A DNA stretch of 64,000 bases from CBDBZL01 sp031399025 (GCA_031399025.1 JANNOJ010000037.1:6627-70626); one strand, 5' to 3'; numbered from the stretch's first letter, positions 53,611-63,416 are shown. Notes: generated by a model from the sequence alone, not told the origin. Program-made: numbers and translations.

Positions 53611-53961
53611 ATGACCAAGACGCTCTGGCTGGCCGGCGGCTCGCTGTGCTTCGCGCTGGGCTGGATCGGCCTGGTGCTGCCGATGATGCCCGGCGTGCCG
53701 TTCCTGCTGCTGGCCGCCTTCTGCTTCGCGCGCGGCAATCCGGCGTGGGAACGGCGGATGCTCGAACATCCGCGCATCGGTCCGCCGCTGCGCCAATGGC
53801 GGGACCGGCGCGCGATCGCCCCGCCGGCCAAGCGCGCGGCCCTGGCGGCCATGGCGGTCGCCGGCGGGCTGACCTGGTGGTTGGTCGGCTTCCCGCTGGC
53901 GCTGGTCTCGATCGGCGTGCTGCTTGCGGTGGCGGCGTGGATCTGGACGCGGCCGGAGTGA
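53611..53961 (+). CDS. DUF454 (YbaN-like) membrane protein
   Basis: A 116-residue membrane protein from ATG 53611. It contains LWLAGGSLCFALGWIGLVLPMMPGVPFLLLAAFCFARGN, whose G..GV.LP..PT.PFLLLA.F.F..S pattern is DUF454, and a second hydrophobic pair near the end (AALAAMAVAGGLTWWLVGF). Function unknown. Thirty-five bases after sufE. Confidence 0.9.
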   Translation: MTKTLWLAGGSLCFALGWIGLVLPMMPGVPFLLLAAFCFARGNPAWERRMLEHPRIGPPLRQWRDRRAIAPPAKRAALAAMAVAGGLTWWLVGFPLALVSIGVLLAVAAWIWTRPE

Positions 53962-54068
53962 GGCGGGCGCGCCTCTAACCCCCGCACCCTTAACCTTGGC
54001 TCCTGATCTTCCCCGCTGGACCCGGCCCCCACCGAGCCGCGTTGAGCGTGCCAAGGAGACGGTGTGAA

Positions 54069-54863
54069 ATGCCGATGATCGAAGCCATGCGGATCGGCAC
54101 TGGCGCGAAGCTCCTCCTCGTCCACGGGCTTGGGGGCAGCTGGCGATCCTGGTCGCCAGTGCTCGATGCGCTGGCGGCCCGGCGCGAGATTATCGCCATC
54201 GACCTGCCGGGACACGGCTCGTCTCGCCCCTCGCCCACCAGCGGAACCTTCAGGGGCCTGGCCGACAACCTGGAAGACTACATCCACGCCAATGGCCTGC
54301 AGGGGGTGGACGTGGCCGGCGTATCGCTGGGTGGGCGCTTGGTCCTGGAGCTGGCGCGGCGTGGCGGCGTGGGTAATGTGGTGGCGCTCGCTCCGGGCGG
54401 ATTCTGGCAAGGCTGGGAGCGGGACTATTTCAAGTGGAGCTTGAGCGCTTCACTCGGGCTGGTTCGGCTCCTGCGCGGCCAGCTCCCACTGCTCAGCGCG
54501 ACCGCGGCAACGCGAACGGCACTGCTGGCCCAGCTTTCGGCCCGGCCATGGGCGCTGTCGCGCGAGCTGGCCGTCCGCGAGCTGACCGCGTTTGCCGACA
54601 CCGCCACGGCTGGTTCGCTGATCGGCGACCTTGCCGACGGGCCCGCCCAGCGGGGGCCGAGCGCACCGGGTGGGGGGCTGGTCGCGATCGGCTGGGGGAA
54701 GAAGGATCGGCTGTGCCCGCCCCGCCAGGCCGCCCGCGCCCAGACGGCGTTTCCGCAGGCGCAGCTCCACTGGTTCGAACAGAGCGGGCATTACTCGATC
54801 TGGGACTGCCCGGAGCGCACCGCAGAACTGATCCTGGCGAGCACGGGAGGGATCGACCGCTGA
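54069..54863 (+). CDS. Alpha/beta hydrolase
   Basis: A 264-residue hydrolase from ATG 54069 (AAGGAG upstream). Elements: LLLVHGLGGSWRSW (oxyanion), IDLPGHGSS, nucleophile VAGVSLGGRL, and C-terminal FEQSGHYSIWDCPER with the catalytic His. The acid is probably Asp in GKKDRLCPP. A general esterase/hydrolase; no neighbour fixes its substrate. Confidence 0.88.
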   Translation: MPMIEAMRIGTGAKLLLVHGLGGSWRSWSPVLDALAARREIIAIDLPGHGSSRPSPTSGTFRGLADNLEDYIHANGLQGVDVAGVSLGGRLVLELARRGGVGNVVALAPGGFWQGWERDYFKWSLSASLGLVRLLRGQLPLLSATAATRTALLAQLSARPWALSRELAVRELTAFADTATAGSLIGDLADGPAQRGPSAPGGGLVAIGWGKKDRLCPPRQAARAQTAFPQAQLHWFEQSGHYSIWDCPERTAELILASTGGIDR

Positions 54864-55007
54864 CCGGGCGGAATGCGGGCGGCAGGCTGATTTTGCAGCT
54901 GTCCTCATGGGATCGCGGCATGACCTGAGTTCCCGAGGCCTTGGCGCATTCGTGTCGCGGGCGTGTGGCGGGAAGGCGTCGAGGAAGGATTCGATGCAGG
55001 ACAAACT

Positions 55008-55571
55008 CTAGGCGGGATCGGGCTGGGCGGGATCGGACTGGGCGGGCTCGAGCTGGAGGCGCAGCTCGTACAGCAGTTCGTCGTCGCGATGGTCGCCGAC
55101 CATGAAGTCGATGTCGGCGATATGGGCGAAGCCGTAGCGCGCGTAGAACCGCTGGGCGCCTTGATTGCCGGCCCAGACCGAGAGCTGGACGGCATCGCAG
55201 CCGCGCGCGCGGGCCTCGGTGAGCGCCCAGTCCATCAGCGCCGCGCCGATGCCCTCGCCGGTGCGCTGCGGGTGGCAGTAGAGCTGGCCGAGCGCGATCG
55301 GGTTGGCGGCATCGGAATGCTCGGCATACCAGCTGGGATAGCGCAGTTTGACATAGCCGGTGAGCGGCCCGCCCGTCCGGTCGGCCGCAAGGCAATGGGT
55401 CATCCTCGGATCGGCGATCTCGCCGGCGACCACCCGCTCGGAATAGACCTCCTCGAGGAAGGTGGCGAGGTCGGCCGCGCGATAAAGGTGGCCGAAGGCG
55501 GCGCAGAAGCTGTCGCGGCCCAGCTCGGCCAGCGTTGGCGCATCGGCTTGCGTTGCGGGGCGCAGGATCAT
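55008..55571 (-). CDS. GNAT-family N-acetyltransferase
   Basis: A 187-residue acetyltransferase: MILRPATQADAPTLAELGRDSF, LGQLYCHPQRTGEGIGAALMDWAL (acetyl-CoA loop, R/Q-x-x-G-x-G/A as QRTGEGIG), and YGFAHIADIDFMVGDH. Its ATG overlaps the stop of an upstream minus-strand frame by four bases. The C-terminal AQSDPAQPDPA comes from a short repeated sequence. Substrate not identifiable. Confidence 0.92.
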   Translation of the reverse strand: MILRPATQADAPTLAELGRDSFCAAFGHLYRAADLATFLEEVYSERVVAGEIADPRMTHCLAADRTGGPLTGYVKLRYPSWYAEHSDAANPIALGQLYCHPQRTGEGIGAALMDWALTEARARGCDAVQLSVWAGNQGAQRFYARYGFAHIADIDFMVGDHRDDELLYELRLQLEPAQSDPAQPDPA

Positions 55572-55990
55572 GGTGCTTGTCCTTCTTGCGGGCGGCCCAA
55601 GCCCAGGCCGCATTCCAGGTGCGCGCGCATAGCGGCGTACAAGGCGTCGAGGAAGGCGCGCTCGTCGGCGGCACCCAGCCGCGCCGGCTGCAGATCGCCT
55701 CGGCGACCTCGCGCGGCGCCGCGGCATCGCCGGTGCGCAGGCGCTTGCCGGGCGTCGCGCCGCGCCGGCCGAGCTCGAAATGCGGGAAGGAGGTGATGAA
55801 TACCCCAACAGCAGCTCGACGGCCGGAGTGGACGCGCTCTCGGGCAAGCCGATGCCCGGCGCCGTGAGGCGCGAACTGGATGACGCGATCGGCGCGGATC
55901 GCCGCGGCCGCAATGCCATCGGGTCCGTGCCAGCTGGCGGATCCCCGTGCGCCGCCCGGCTGCCCCGTACCGTGCTCGCCCGCCCACCCA
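55568..55990 (-). pseudogene. Possible decayed gene upstream of the acetyltransferase
   Basis: The frame ending LGAADERAFLDALYAAMRAH and LECGLGLGRPQEGQAP stops in an ATGA overlap with the GNAT start, a normal coupling arrangement. A second frame upstream has protein-like text (VFITSFPHFELGRRGATPGKRL, with a GATPGKRL word like RDD-family proteins). No start or single open frame joins them, so this may be a frameshifted gene. The remaining 55991-56084 shows nothing. Confidence 0.3.
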
Positions 55991-56084
55991 GTGGTGACAT
56001 CGCCCCCAGGTCAAGGCAATGAAGGCCAGGCGGCGCACGCGCCGCCGTTGCGCCGGCCGGCCAGAGACGGCATTGCAGCGGGCG

Positions 56085-57725
56085 ATGACCGTCCTGGCCC
56101 CCGCAGAGCGCTTGCCGGCCGACCCGCGCGAGGAGCGCGTGCGCCGGGTGCTGGTGGTGGGCGGCGGTTCGGCCGGGTGGATGGCCGCGGCCGCGCTCGC
56201 CACCGCCTTATCGCGCGAGATCGCGGTGGTGCTGGTGGAGAGCGAGGCCCTCGGCACGGTCGGCGTGGGCGAGGCGACCATCCCGCCGATCCAGCAGTTC
56301 AACCGCTTTCTCAAGCTGGACGAGCGGCGGTTTCTCTCAGAGACGCAAGGCACCTTCAAGCTGGGCATCGAGTTCCACCATTGGGGGCAGGTGGGTGACG
56401 CCTACCTCCATCAGTTCGGCGGCGTCGGGCGCGAGATCGACACGCTGGTCAAGCTGCATCATTGGTGGCTGGCCGGGCGGCTGACCGACCGGGGCGCGGA
56501 TGGGGGCTCGGATGGGGGCGACTACCCCGAATGGCAGGACCTGCACATGGCCCGCGGGCTGGCGCGCGAGAACCGCTTCGCCCCGCCCGGGCCCGCCAGG
56601 CGCGAACTCGCGAACCGGTACACCTATGCCTACCATTTCGACGCGCAGCTGTATGCCCGCCACCTGCGCGCGGCGGCCGAAGCGCGCGGCGTGCGTCGGG
56701 TGGAGGGGCGGATCGTCGGCGTCGAGCGGGCCACCGGGAGCGGGGGCGAGAGCGGCGATGTGGTGGCGGCGGTGGTGCTGGCCGATGGCGAGCGGCTGGC
56801 GGCCGACCTGTTCCTCGACTGCTCGGGCTTTCGCAGCTTGCTGCTAGGCGGCGCGCTGGGCGAGCCGTTCGACGATTGGAGCCGCTGGATCCCCAACGAC
56901 CGCGCGCTCGCGGCGCCTACCGCGCGCGACCCGGGCGCGCCGCTGACGCCCTATACCAAGGGCATCGCACACGCCGTGGGCTGGCAATGGCGCATCCCGC
57001 TGCAGCATCGCACGGGCAACGGCCACGTCTTCGCGTCCGCCTTCAGCAGCGAGGCGGAGGCGGAGCAGCGGCTGCTGGGATGCCTGGCTACCGCGCCGCT
57101 GGCCGAGCCGCGCCTGATCCGCTTCACCACCGGGCGGCGGAGCCGCGCCTCGGTGGGCAACGTGGTCGCCATCGGGCTTGCGGCCGGGTTCCTCGAGCCG
57201 CTCGAATCGACCAGCCTGCACCTGGTGCAGTCGGCGCTGGAGCGGCTGATCGCGCTGTTCCCTTCGCGGCGGATGGATGCGCCGCTGCGCGATCGGTTCA
57301 ACGAGCGGACGCGCGCGGAATGGGAGGATGTGCGTGATTTCATCATCGCCCATTACAAGCTGACGCAGCGGCGCGATTCAGAGTTCTGGCGCTACACCGC
57401 CCACATGGAAGTGCCCGATAGTCTGGCGGCGATCCTCGAACTGTGGCGGGCTCGCGGCGTGCTGGGGGTGGATGGCGGGCACCTGTTCCAGCTCGCCAGC
57501 TGGGCTTCGGTGCTGATCGGCCAGCGGTTCCTGCCCGAAGGCGTGCACGCGCTGGCCGACCGGGCCGGGCCGGATTTCGCCGCGGCCCAGGTGCGGGCGA
57601 TCGCCGCCGAGGTGCGCGCCGCGGCAGCGGGGGCGCCGGAGCATGCGGTGTTTGTGGCCGGGTATCGTGCGGCGCATGAGCGGGCGGCTGCGGTTGCTCA
57701 GCCTCGCGGGCGCGCCATTCGATAG
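56085..57725 (+). CDS. Tryptophan halogenase-like flavoprotein
   Basis: A 546-residue FAD protein. FAD motif RVLVVGGGSAGWMAAAALAT, EATIPPIQQFNRFLKLDE, the lysine-bearing TFKLGIEFHHWG (position of the catalytic Lys in PrnA), the WQWRIPLQHR motif (W.W.IP), and GFLEPLESTSLHLVQSALERL. Close to the PF04820 group found in sphingomonads, usually beside TonB receptors; none is here. It could halogenate an aromatic or be a non-halogenating relative. Its last 28 bases overlap the convergent prephenate dehydratase gene. Confidence 0.9.
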   Translation: MTVLAPAERLPADPREERVRRVLVVGGGSAGWMAAAALATALSREIAVVLVESEALGTVGVGEATIPPIQQFNRFLKLDERRFLSETQGTFKLGIEFHHWGQVGDAYLHQFGGVGREIDTLVKLHHWWLAGRLTDRGADGGSDGGDYPEWQDLHMARGLARENRFAPPGPARRELANRYTYAYHFDAQLYARHLRAAAEARGVRRVEGRIVGVERATGSGGESGDVVAAVVLADGERLAADLFLDCSGFRSLLLGGALGEPFDDWSRWIPNDRALAAPTARDPGAPLTPYTKGIAHAVGWQWRIPLQHRTGNGHVFASAFSSEAEAEQRLLGCLATAPLAEPRLIRFTTGRRSRASVGNVVAIGLAAGFLEPLESTSLHLVQSALERLIALFPSRRMDAPLRDRFNERTRAEWEDVRDFIIAHYKLTQRRDSEFWRYTAHMEVPDSLAAILELWRARGVLGVDGGHLFQLASWASVLIGQRFLPEGVHALADRAGPDFAAAQVRAIAAEVRAAAAGAPEHAVFVAGYRAAHERAAAVAQPRGRAIR

Positions 57726-58606
57726 CTGCCGAATACGCGCAGGTCCTGGGTGAAGAAGGCGAGTTCGCGGAAGGCATGGTCCACCGCCGGGTCGCCCGGC
57801 GCGCCCAGGATATCGGCGTAGAACATGGTGGCGGCGAAGCTGGCGCCCTGCTGGTAGCTTTCCAGCTTGGTCATGTTGATCCCGTTGGTGGCAAAGCAGC
57901 CCAGCACCTTGTACAGCGCTGCGGGGATGTTCCTGACCTCGAACACGAAGGTGGTGAGCGAGGGCTCGCCCGCCAGCGTCGCGGGGTCGAGCGGGTCGCG
58001 CGCCAGCAGCAGGAAGCGGGTGGTGTTGTCGGCGGCGTCCTCGACGCTGGGATGCGCGATCTTGAGGCCGTAGAGATCAGCCGCCAATGCCGGTGCCAGC
58101 GCGGCGATGGCCGGGTCGCCGCGCTCGGCGACGAAGGCGGCGGCCCCGGCGGTGTCGGCATGGCTGAGCGGCACGATGCCCGCCGCGCGCAGATATTCGC
58201 GCGACTGGCCGAGCGCCTGCGGGTGGCTGTAGGCGGCTTCGAACGGCCCCAGCGCGCCATCGGGCCCGGGCAGGCCCATCAGCGCGTGGCGGATGGGCAT
58301 GAAGTGCTCGGCCACGATGGCGAGGCCGCTCTCGGGCAGCAGGAAGTGGATGTCGGCCACGCGGCCGGCGCGCGAGTTCTCGACCGGGATGATGGCGCTC
58401 GCCGCCAGCCCCTGTTCCACCGCCTCCAGCGCGTCCTCGAAGGCGAAGCAGGGCAGCGGCAGGCAACCGGGCACGGCCTCGAGCGCGGCCCTGTGCGAAT
58501 TGGCCCCGGGGGCGCCCTGGAACGCCACGGCCTGCGCGGGGGCCTGCGCCGCGGCGGCGCGCATCCGCTCGACCAATTCGAGCGCGGGGGCGGGGAAGCT
58601 GTCCAT
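57698..58606 (-). CDS. pheA: Prephenate dehydratase
   Basis: A 302-residue enzyme converting prephenate to phenylpyruvate. It has VAFQGAPGANSHRAALEAVPG, VENSRAGRVADIHFLLPESGL, DNTTRFLLLARDPL (catalytic Thr in TTRF) and an ACT domain (TTFVFEVRNIPAALYKVLGCFATNGINMTKLES) that binds phenylalanine for feedback; in the last the ESRP of E. coli PheA reads ESYQQ. No chorismate mutase domain. Divergent from cytochrome c. Confidence 0.95.
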   Translation of the reverse strand: MDSFPAPALELVERMRAAAAQAPAQAVAFQGAPGANSHRAALEAVPGCLPLPCFAFEDALEAVEQGLAASAIIPVENSRAGRVADIHFLLPESGLAIVAEHFMPIRHALMGLPGPDGALGPFEAAYSHPQALGQSREYLRAAGIVPLSHADTAGAAAFVAERGDPAIAALAPALAADLYGLKIAHPSVEDAADNTTRFLLLARDPLDPATLAGEPSLTTFVFEVRNIPAALYKVLGCFATNGINMTKLESYQQGASFAATMFYADILGAPGDPAVDHAFRELAFFTQDLRVFGSYRMARPRG

Positions 58607-58768
58607 GGGTGCGGTGAGCGCGCTTAGCCGGGCTGGTCGGGTAGCGGCAAGCCTCTTGCCATGCCGGTGGTGCGGGGCCTGGCGAGGCGGGCCTCTTGCA
58701 CCCTTGCACCCCCGGTCCCCACTCACTAGGGAACCGGCGCAACCGACCGACGGGCGACATCCGATCTC

Positions 58769-59476
58769 ATGAACGACAATTTCAACACCATTGCCGGATG
58801 GACGCTGTTCGCCGGCATCGTGGCGCTCGGTCTCTCCAGCATCTCCAGCCGCATCTTCCACGCCGACAATCCCGAAGCGCCCGAGCAGCCGGGCTATTTC
58901 ATCGAAGCGGCCGAGGAACCAGGCGCCGAGGAAAGCGGCCCGTCGCTGGCGCTGCTGCTCAATACCGGCTCGGCCGAGGCGGGCGCGGCGGTGTTCGCCA
59001 AGTGCATCTCGTGCCATTCGATCGAGCAAAGCGGGGCCAACGGCATCGGCCCCAATCTGTGGGGCGTGGTCGGTGCGCCGATCGGCAAGCACGCCGCCGG
59101 GTTCGCCTACAGCGCCGACCTGGCCAGCATGGGCGGCGAGTGGACCTATGAGAACCTCGACCCGTGGCTGGCGAGCCCGCGCGCCATGGCACCGGGCACC
59201 AAGATGAGCTTCGCCGGCCTCGCCAATCCCCAGGACCGTGCCAACGTGATCCTCTACATGGTGGCGAATGGCGGCGGCCCGGCGCTGCCGCCGCCACCGG
59301 CGGAAGAGCCCGCCGGTGGCGAGGCGGGCGCGGCCGATGCGACGGCGCCGGAGGAGGGCACGGGTACGCTCGAAGGGGCGGCCCCGAGCGCGATGGAAGC
59401 GGCGGGGGCTGCGGGCGGCTCCCAGCCGGTCGCCTCCAGCAATGCCGCGCCGGGCACCGGGGCGAACGGCCAGTAG
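58769..59476 (+). CDS. Membrane-anchored cytochrome c
   Basis: A 235-residue protein with an N-terminal uncleaved anchor (GWTLFAGIVALGLSSISS), then one class I cytochrome c fold: haem site CISCHSIEQSG (CxxCH), NLWGVVGAPIGKHAAGFAYS, and the distal Met in PGTKMSFAGL. The last ~60 residues are Ala/Gly/Pro-rich and unstructured. Similar to cytochrome c552-type electron carriers (CycM) linking bc1 and oxidases. Confidence 0.93.
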   Translation: MNDNFNTIAGWTLFAGIVALGLSSISSRIFHADNPEAPEQPGYFIEAAEEPGAEESGPSLALLLNTGSAEAGAAVFAKCISCHSIEQSGANGIGPNLWGVVGAPIGKHAAGFAYSADLASMGGEWTYENLDPWLASPRAMAPGTKMSFAGLANPQDRANVILYMVANGGGPALPPPPAEEPAGGEAGAADATAPEEGTGTLEGAAPSAMEAAGAAGGSQPVASSNAAPGTGANGQ

Positions 59477-59598
59477 GGCTGATCGATACGGATTGGCGCG
59501 GCGAACCGGTGAACGGCTGGCTGGGTTCGTGTCGACCCTGGACCGCAAGACGCGCGCTCGAACGGGTCCAGCGCTTGCGAGCCCGCTTGGCCCGGCAG

Positions 59599-62424
59599 AT
59601 GGCACGGCATACAGCGCCAAGCGCCGCGATCAGCCTGGCTGATCCAGAAGCGATCCCGCAGATCGGCGCGTCCGCTTTGCCGGCCGACGCCTATCGCACC
59701 CTGCTGGACAATATGTCCGAAGGCGTAAGCCTGTCCGACGAGGACGGCCTCATCGTCTATACAAACCCGGCCGAGGACCGCATATTCGGCTATCAGCCGG
59801 GAGAGCTGCTCGGCCAGCACGTCTCGGTCCAGAATGCCTACCCGCCCGACGAGAATGAACGGATCGTCGCGTCGGTGATCGCCGAGCTGAAACTGTCAGG
59901 GGCCTGGCGCGGCGAGTGGCGCAACCGACGCAAAAATGGGGAAATCTTTACCACCACCTCGCGCATCAGCGCGGTCGATATTGGCGGGAGACCCCACTGG
60001 CTGTGCGTGCAGGAGGACATCACCGAGCAGACCCGCGCCGCCGACGAACTGCGGAGCAGCGAAGCGCGCCTGGCGCTCGCCACCCATGCGGCCTCGCTCG
60101 GCATCTGGGATTGGGAAGTCACGTCGGGCCGGATGAACTATTCACCCCTGGCCAGGGAGATTTGCGGCTTCGCGCCCGATCAGGCGGTCACCTACGAAGA
60201 CGCCAAGGCGGTCACCCATCCGGACGATTATCCGCGCACCTCGGCCATGGCTCAGCGGGCGCTCGATCCCGACATCCGCGAGGTCCAGCCGTACGAATAT
60301 CGGATCGTGCGTCTGGACGGATCCATCCGCTGGGTCATAGCTCATGGCGAAGCGGTATTTGACGACGTCGATGGGCGAGCCACGGCGGTCCGCTACGTCG
60401 GAACCCTGCAGGACATCACCGATCGCAAGCAGACGGAGCAGGAACTTCGCGAGCAATTCGCGATCCTTGCGCAGCTCGCGGAAGGCGTGATCGTCGCCGA
60501 TGCAAGGGGCCGGCTGACGTTCGTGAACGAAGCCGCCGCGCGCCTGCATGGCGTGGCCGAACTTGGCGTCGAGCCCGAGCACTATAGCGACACCTACCAT
60601 CTCTTCACTGAAAACGGGGTGCCCTACCCCCCGCTGGAGCTTCCCTTGTCTCGTGCTCTGCGCGGGGAAATCGTCGAAGAAGCCCGCTGGCGGGTGCGCA
60701 GGCCTGACGACACCTCGATCCTCGCCATCGGCAGCGCGCGTCCCATTCACGATCAGGCGGGGGTGCAGATCGGCGCCGTGCTGACCCTGCGCGACGATAC
60801 GGCGCGGGAAGCCGCCGAGCGCGCGCTGCGCGAGAACGAGGCCCGTCTCCGGGCGATTACCGACAATCTTCCCGGCGGCATGGTCTATCAGGTCCGGGTC
60901 GATGCGGACGGCATGGGGCGGAGCTTCCAGTTTCTGTCGCAGAGCTTCGAAAGGCTCACTGGCTACCGTCTCGATCAGGTCGCGGCCGATCCGTTGCTGC
61001 CGTACAAGATCATCCTGCCCGACGATGCCGGTCGCCTGGCCGCCGCGGAAGAAGAATCGATCCGGGCGCTCGGTCCCTTCGATCATGAAGTGCGGTTCCG
61101 GCGCGCCGATGGCGAGGTCCGCTGGGGCAGGATCATCTCCGCTCCCCGGCAGCAGCCCGATGGATCGACCATCTGGGATGGCATCAAGATCGACGTTACT
61201 GACCAGAAAAGGTTGGAGACGGAGCTTCACGCCCTCAACGAGAGCCTTGAACGGCGCGTCCGGGAGCGAACGGCGGAGCTGGAGCGCGTCCATGAGCAGT
61301 TGCGCCAGTCGCAGAAACTGGAAGCCATGGGGCAGCTCACCGGCGGCGTCGCCCACGATTTCAACAATCTTCTGACGCCCATCCTGGGCAGCCTCGATCT
61401 AGTCGTGCAGAAACCCGGCCTGGGGGAACGTGAGCAGCGACTTCTTCGGGCTGCACTGGAAAGTGCCGAACGGGCCAAGACGCTGGTTCAACGCCTCCTC
61501 GCCTTTGCGCGGCGTCAGCCGCTCCAGCTTGGACCGGTCGATGTCCCGGCGATGATCGGCGGGATGATCGACCTGGTCGCAAGCACCTCGGGTCCGCGGG
61601 TGCGAGTGTCGACCAATGTCGAGGACGATCTGCCGGCCGCGCTGGCGGAGCGCAATCAGCTCGAGATGGCGCTGCTCAATCTGTGCGTGAACGCCCGCGA
61701 CGCCATGCCTGACGGCGGTAACCTGTCGATTGCCGCGAGAAGGGTCGTGCTCGAGGCGGGCGCTTCGGGCGAACTGGATCCGGGCGAATACGTTTCGATC
61801 GCCGTCTCCGACACCGGCGCAGGGATGACGCCCGACATCGCAGCCAAGGCGATCGAACCGTTTTTCTCGACCAAGGGGATTGGCAGAGGAACAGGCCTCG
61901 GCCTGTCGATGGTGCATGGACTTGCTTCTCAGCTTGGCGGAAGCATGTCGATAAAGTCGAAAGTTGGCCTGGGCACGACCATCGAGCTTACGCTCCCGGT
62001 CGCCGATACCGATCAAACGCTGTCTAGACTTCTTCCCGATCCCACAGTTCGGTCCGAGCAAGCCAAGGGCAAGGTCCTGCTGGTGGACGACGAGGAGTCG
62101 GTTCGTATCTCGACCGCCGAAATGCTGCTCGAGATGGGCTACACGGTCCGCCAGGCCGAGAGCGGCGCAGAGGCCCTGCCCATCCTTGATTCGTGGAGAC
62201 CCCAGTTTCTTCTCACCGATCACCTCATGCCGGGAATGACTGGAACACAGCTGGCTGAGTTTGTCGATCGGTCGCATCCGGCCACCAGCGTCCTCGTGAT
62301 CTCTGGCTATGCTGACATCGATGGCCTGCCTACCAAGCTTCCCCGCCTGACGAAGCCCTTCCGCAAACACGAGTTGGCTGCCGCGCTGGACAGCCTGAAG
62401 CCTCAAGCAGCTCATCGGCATTAG
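59599..62424 (+). CDS. Hybrid histidine kinase with multiple PAS domains and receiver
   Basis: About 941 residues from ATG 59599; GTG 59509 is an alternative. No membrane segments: a soluble sensor. Four PAS/PAC units in order: YRTLLDNMSEGVSLSDEDGL; LATHAASLGIWDWEVTSGRM with PAC; LAQLAEGVIVADARGRLTFV; AITDNLPGGMVYQVRVD. A coiled coil (LNESLERRVRERTAELERVH) leads to HisKA with LTGGVAHDFNNLLTPILGSL, then N box NLCVNARDAM, DTGAGM, GLGLSMVHG. The receiver has DDEES, phospho-Asp in LLTDHLMPGMTG and Lys in LTKPFRKHE. Typical of light- or redox-type PAS sensors, ligand unknown. Confidence 0.94.
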   Translation: MARHTAPSAAISLADPEAIPQIGASALPADAYRTLLDNMSEGVSLSDEDGLIVYTNPAEDRIFGYQPGELLGQHVSVQNAYPPDENERIVASVIAELKLSGAWRGEWRNRRKNGEIFTTTSRISAVDIGGRPHWLCVQEDITEQTRAADELRSSEARLALATHAASLGIWDWEVTSGRMNYSPLAREICGFAPDQAVTYEDAKAVTHPDDYPRTSAMAQRALDPDIREVQPYEYRIVRLDGSIRWVIAHGEAVFDDVDGRATAVRYVGTLQDITDRKQTEQELREQFAILAQLAEGVIVADARGRLTFVNEAAARLHGVAELGVEPEHYSDTYHLFTENGVPYPPLELPLSRALRGEIVEEARWRVRRPDDTSILAIGSARPIHDQAGVQIGAVLTLRDDTAREAAERALRENEARLRAITDNLPGGMVYQVRVDADGMGRSFQFLSQSFERLTGYRLDQVAADPLLPYKIILPDDAGRLAAAEEESIRALGPFDHEVRFRRADGEVRWGRIISAPRQQPDGSTIWDGIKIDVTDQKRLETELHALNESLERRVRERTAELERVHEQLRQSQKLEAMGQLTGGVAHDFNNLLTPILGSLDLVVQKPGLGEREQRLLRAALESAERAKTLVQRLLAFARRQPLQLGPVDVPAMIGGMIDLVASTSGPRVRVSTNVEDDLPAALAERNQLEMALLNLCVNARDAMPDGGNLSIAARRVVLEAGASGELDPGEYVSIAVSDTGAGMTPDIAAKAIEPFFSTKGIGRGTGLGLSMVHGLASQLGGSMSIKSKVGLGTTIELTLPVADTDQTLSRLLPDPTVRSEQAKGKVLLVDDEESVRISTAEMLLEMGYTVRQAESGAEALPILDSWRPQFLLTDHLMPGMTGTQLAEFVDRSHPATSVLVISGYADIDGLPTKLPRLTKPFRKHELAAALDSLKPQAAHRH

Positions 62425-62481
62425 GCACGCCTTCACCCAAGAGGCTCTGCGCCTCGCGTCCGCTTCGACCCCTGACGCCCG

Positions 62482-63229
62482 GTGACCGAATTGCTCGGGG
62501 CTAGGTTAGCGACGCCGGTCGGGGCAACGCCGGTCAACGAGAACGCTCGGTTGATCCGCGCGCGCGAACTTGCCCATGTGCCGCCGAGCAAAGCGGTCGA
62601 CTGGCGTCGATCCATCGTGCCGGCAGTCAACGCCTTCATGGTTTCAGACGCTTTTCGCGGAGGACACGTGACGACGGGAACAGTCCTCCAAGGGCCAAAC
62701 AAAGATTTCTGGCTTTGCGCTTCCCCGGCATGTGACCTGGTCCCGCGCGATGACGAGCCGGTTCTAGCTCAGTTGATGCGACTTGAACGGACAAACACGC
62801 CGCCGGAGAAGTTCACACCGGGGGGAGTTTGTTGTGGTCGGCGTCGCAGGTGACGTGACGATGTTGCGGGCGATCGAAGCAAAAATCCGTCAGCCGGCGT
62901 TGTCGACACTAGTACTCCCGTCCGGTACGCGCGTCGCCCCTAACGGAGCACGTCAACCTTCGATTTCGGGATGGGTAGCAAACGGACCGGGACTTCGCGC
63001 TGCTTCGGTTGCTCACGGCTTCCCGGAGGTGTTAGCGGAGATTGTCCAACCGAATGCGGGTACGGCGATTACCGAAGACCGACAGGCGGTCGAGGGGGCT
63101 GCCCAGCCTATTAATGGCCCGACCACGTTTATAGTGATTGCCCAACTGCGGAGTGCGTTTGCTGCCCGCTTCCTACTCGCCGCCGGGCAGCATCAATCAC
63201 GCGTGGGCGTTGATTTCATCGATCCATAG
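62482..63229 (+). pseudogene. Frameshifted gene, possible response-receiver-type protein
   Basis: The first frame (62482-62853) reads VDWRRSIVPAVNAFMVSDAF and KDFWLCASPACDLVPRDDEP, then runs out after a GGGGGG run at 62820-62825; one base over, the frame continues EFVVVGVAGDVTMLRAIEAK and ends ARFLLAAGQHQSRVGVDFIDP at 63229. Together they make one ~245-residue product. I recall similar C-terminal pieces in phage-defence-associated proteins with a response-receiver-like N-terminus, but this cannot be confirmed. One G too many in the run, real or a sequencing error, would explain the break. Confidence 0.45.
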
Positions 63230-63416
63230 CGCAGCGGGGAGCGACTTTGCGCAGCTACGAGCGATCTCGTCCTTAGCGCCCCGCACGCCCCGCGGACGGA
63301 ACATCGACATTCCCGACCTTCATATCGATGGGTTCGTGAAACGAGATCTGTTGAAGGCGCGCAACTTTCGGTGACGCGCAGCGCCTGGCCCATTTTGTCC
63401 GTCTCTATGTCGCGGC
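63230..63416. other. Gap, no gene recognised
   Basis: A short plus frame runs on (GRNIDIPDLHIDGFVKRDLL) but has no start or family; probably decayed DNA between the frameshifted gene and the RES gene. Confidence 0.35.
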
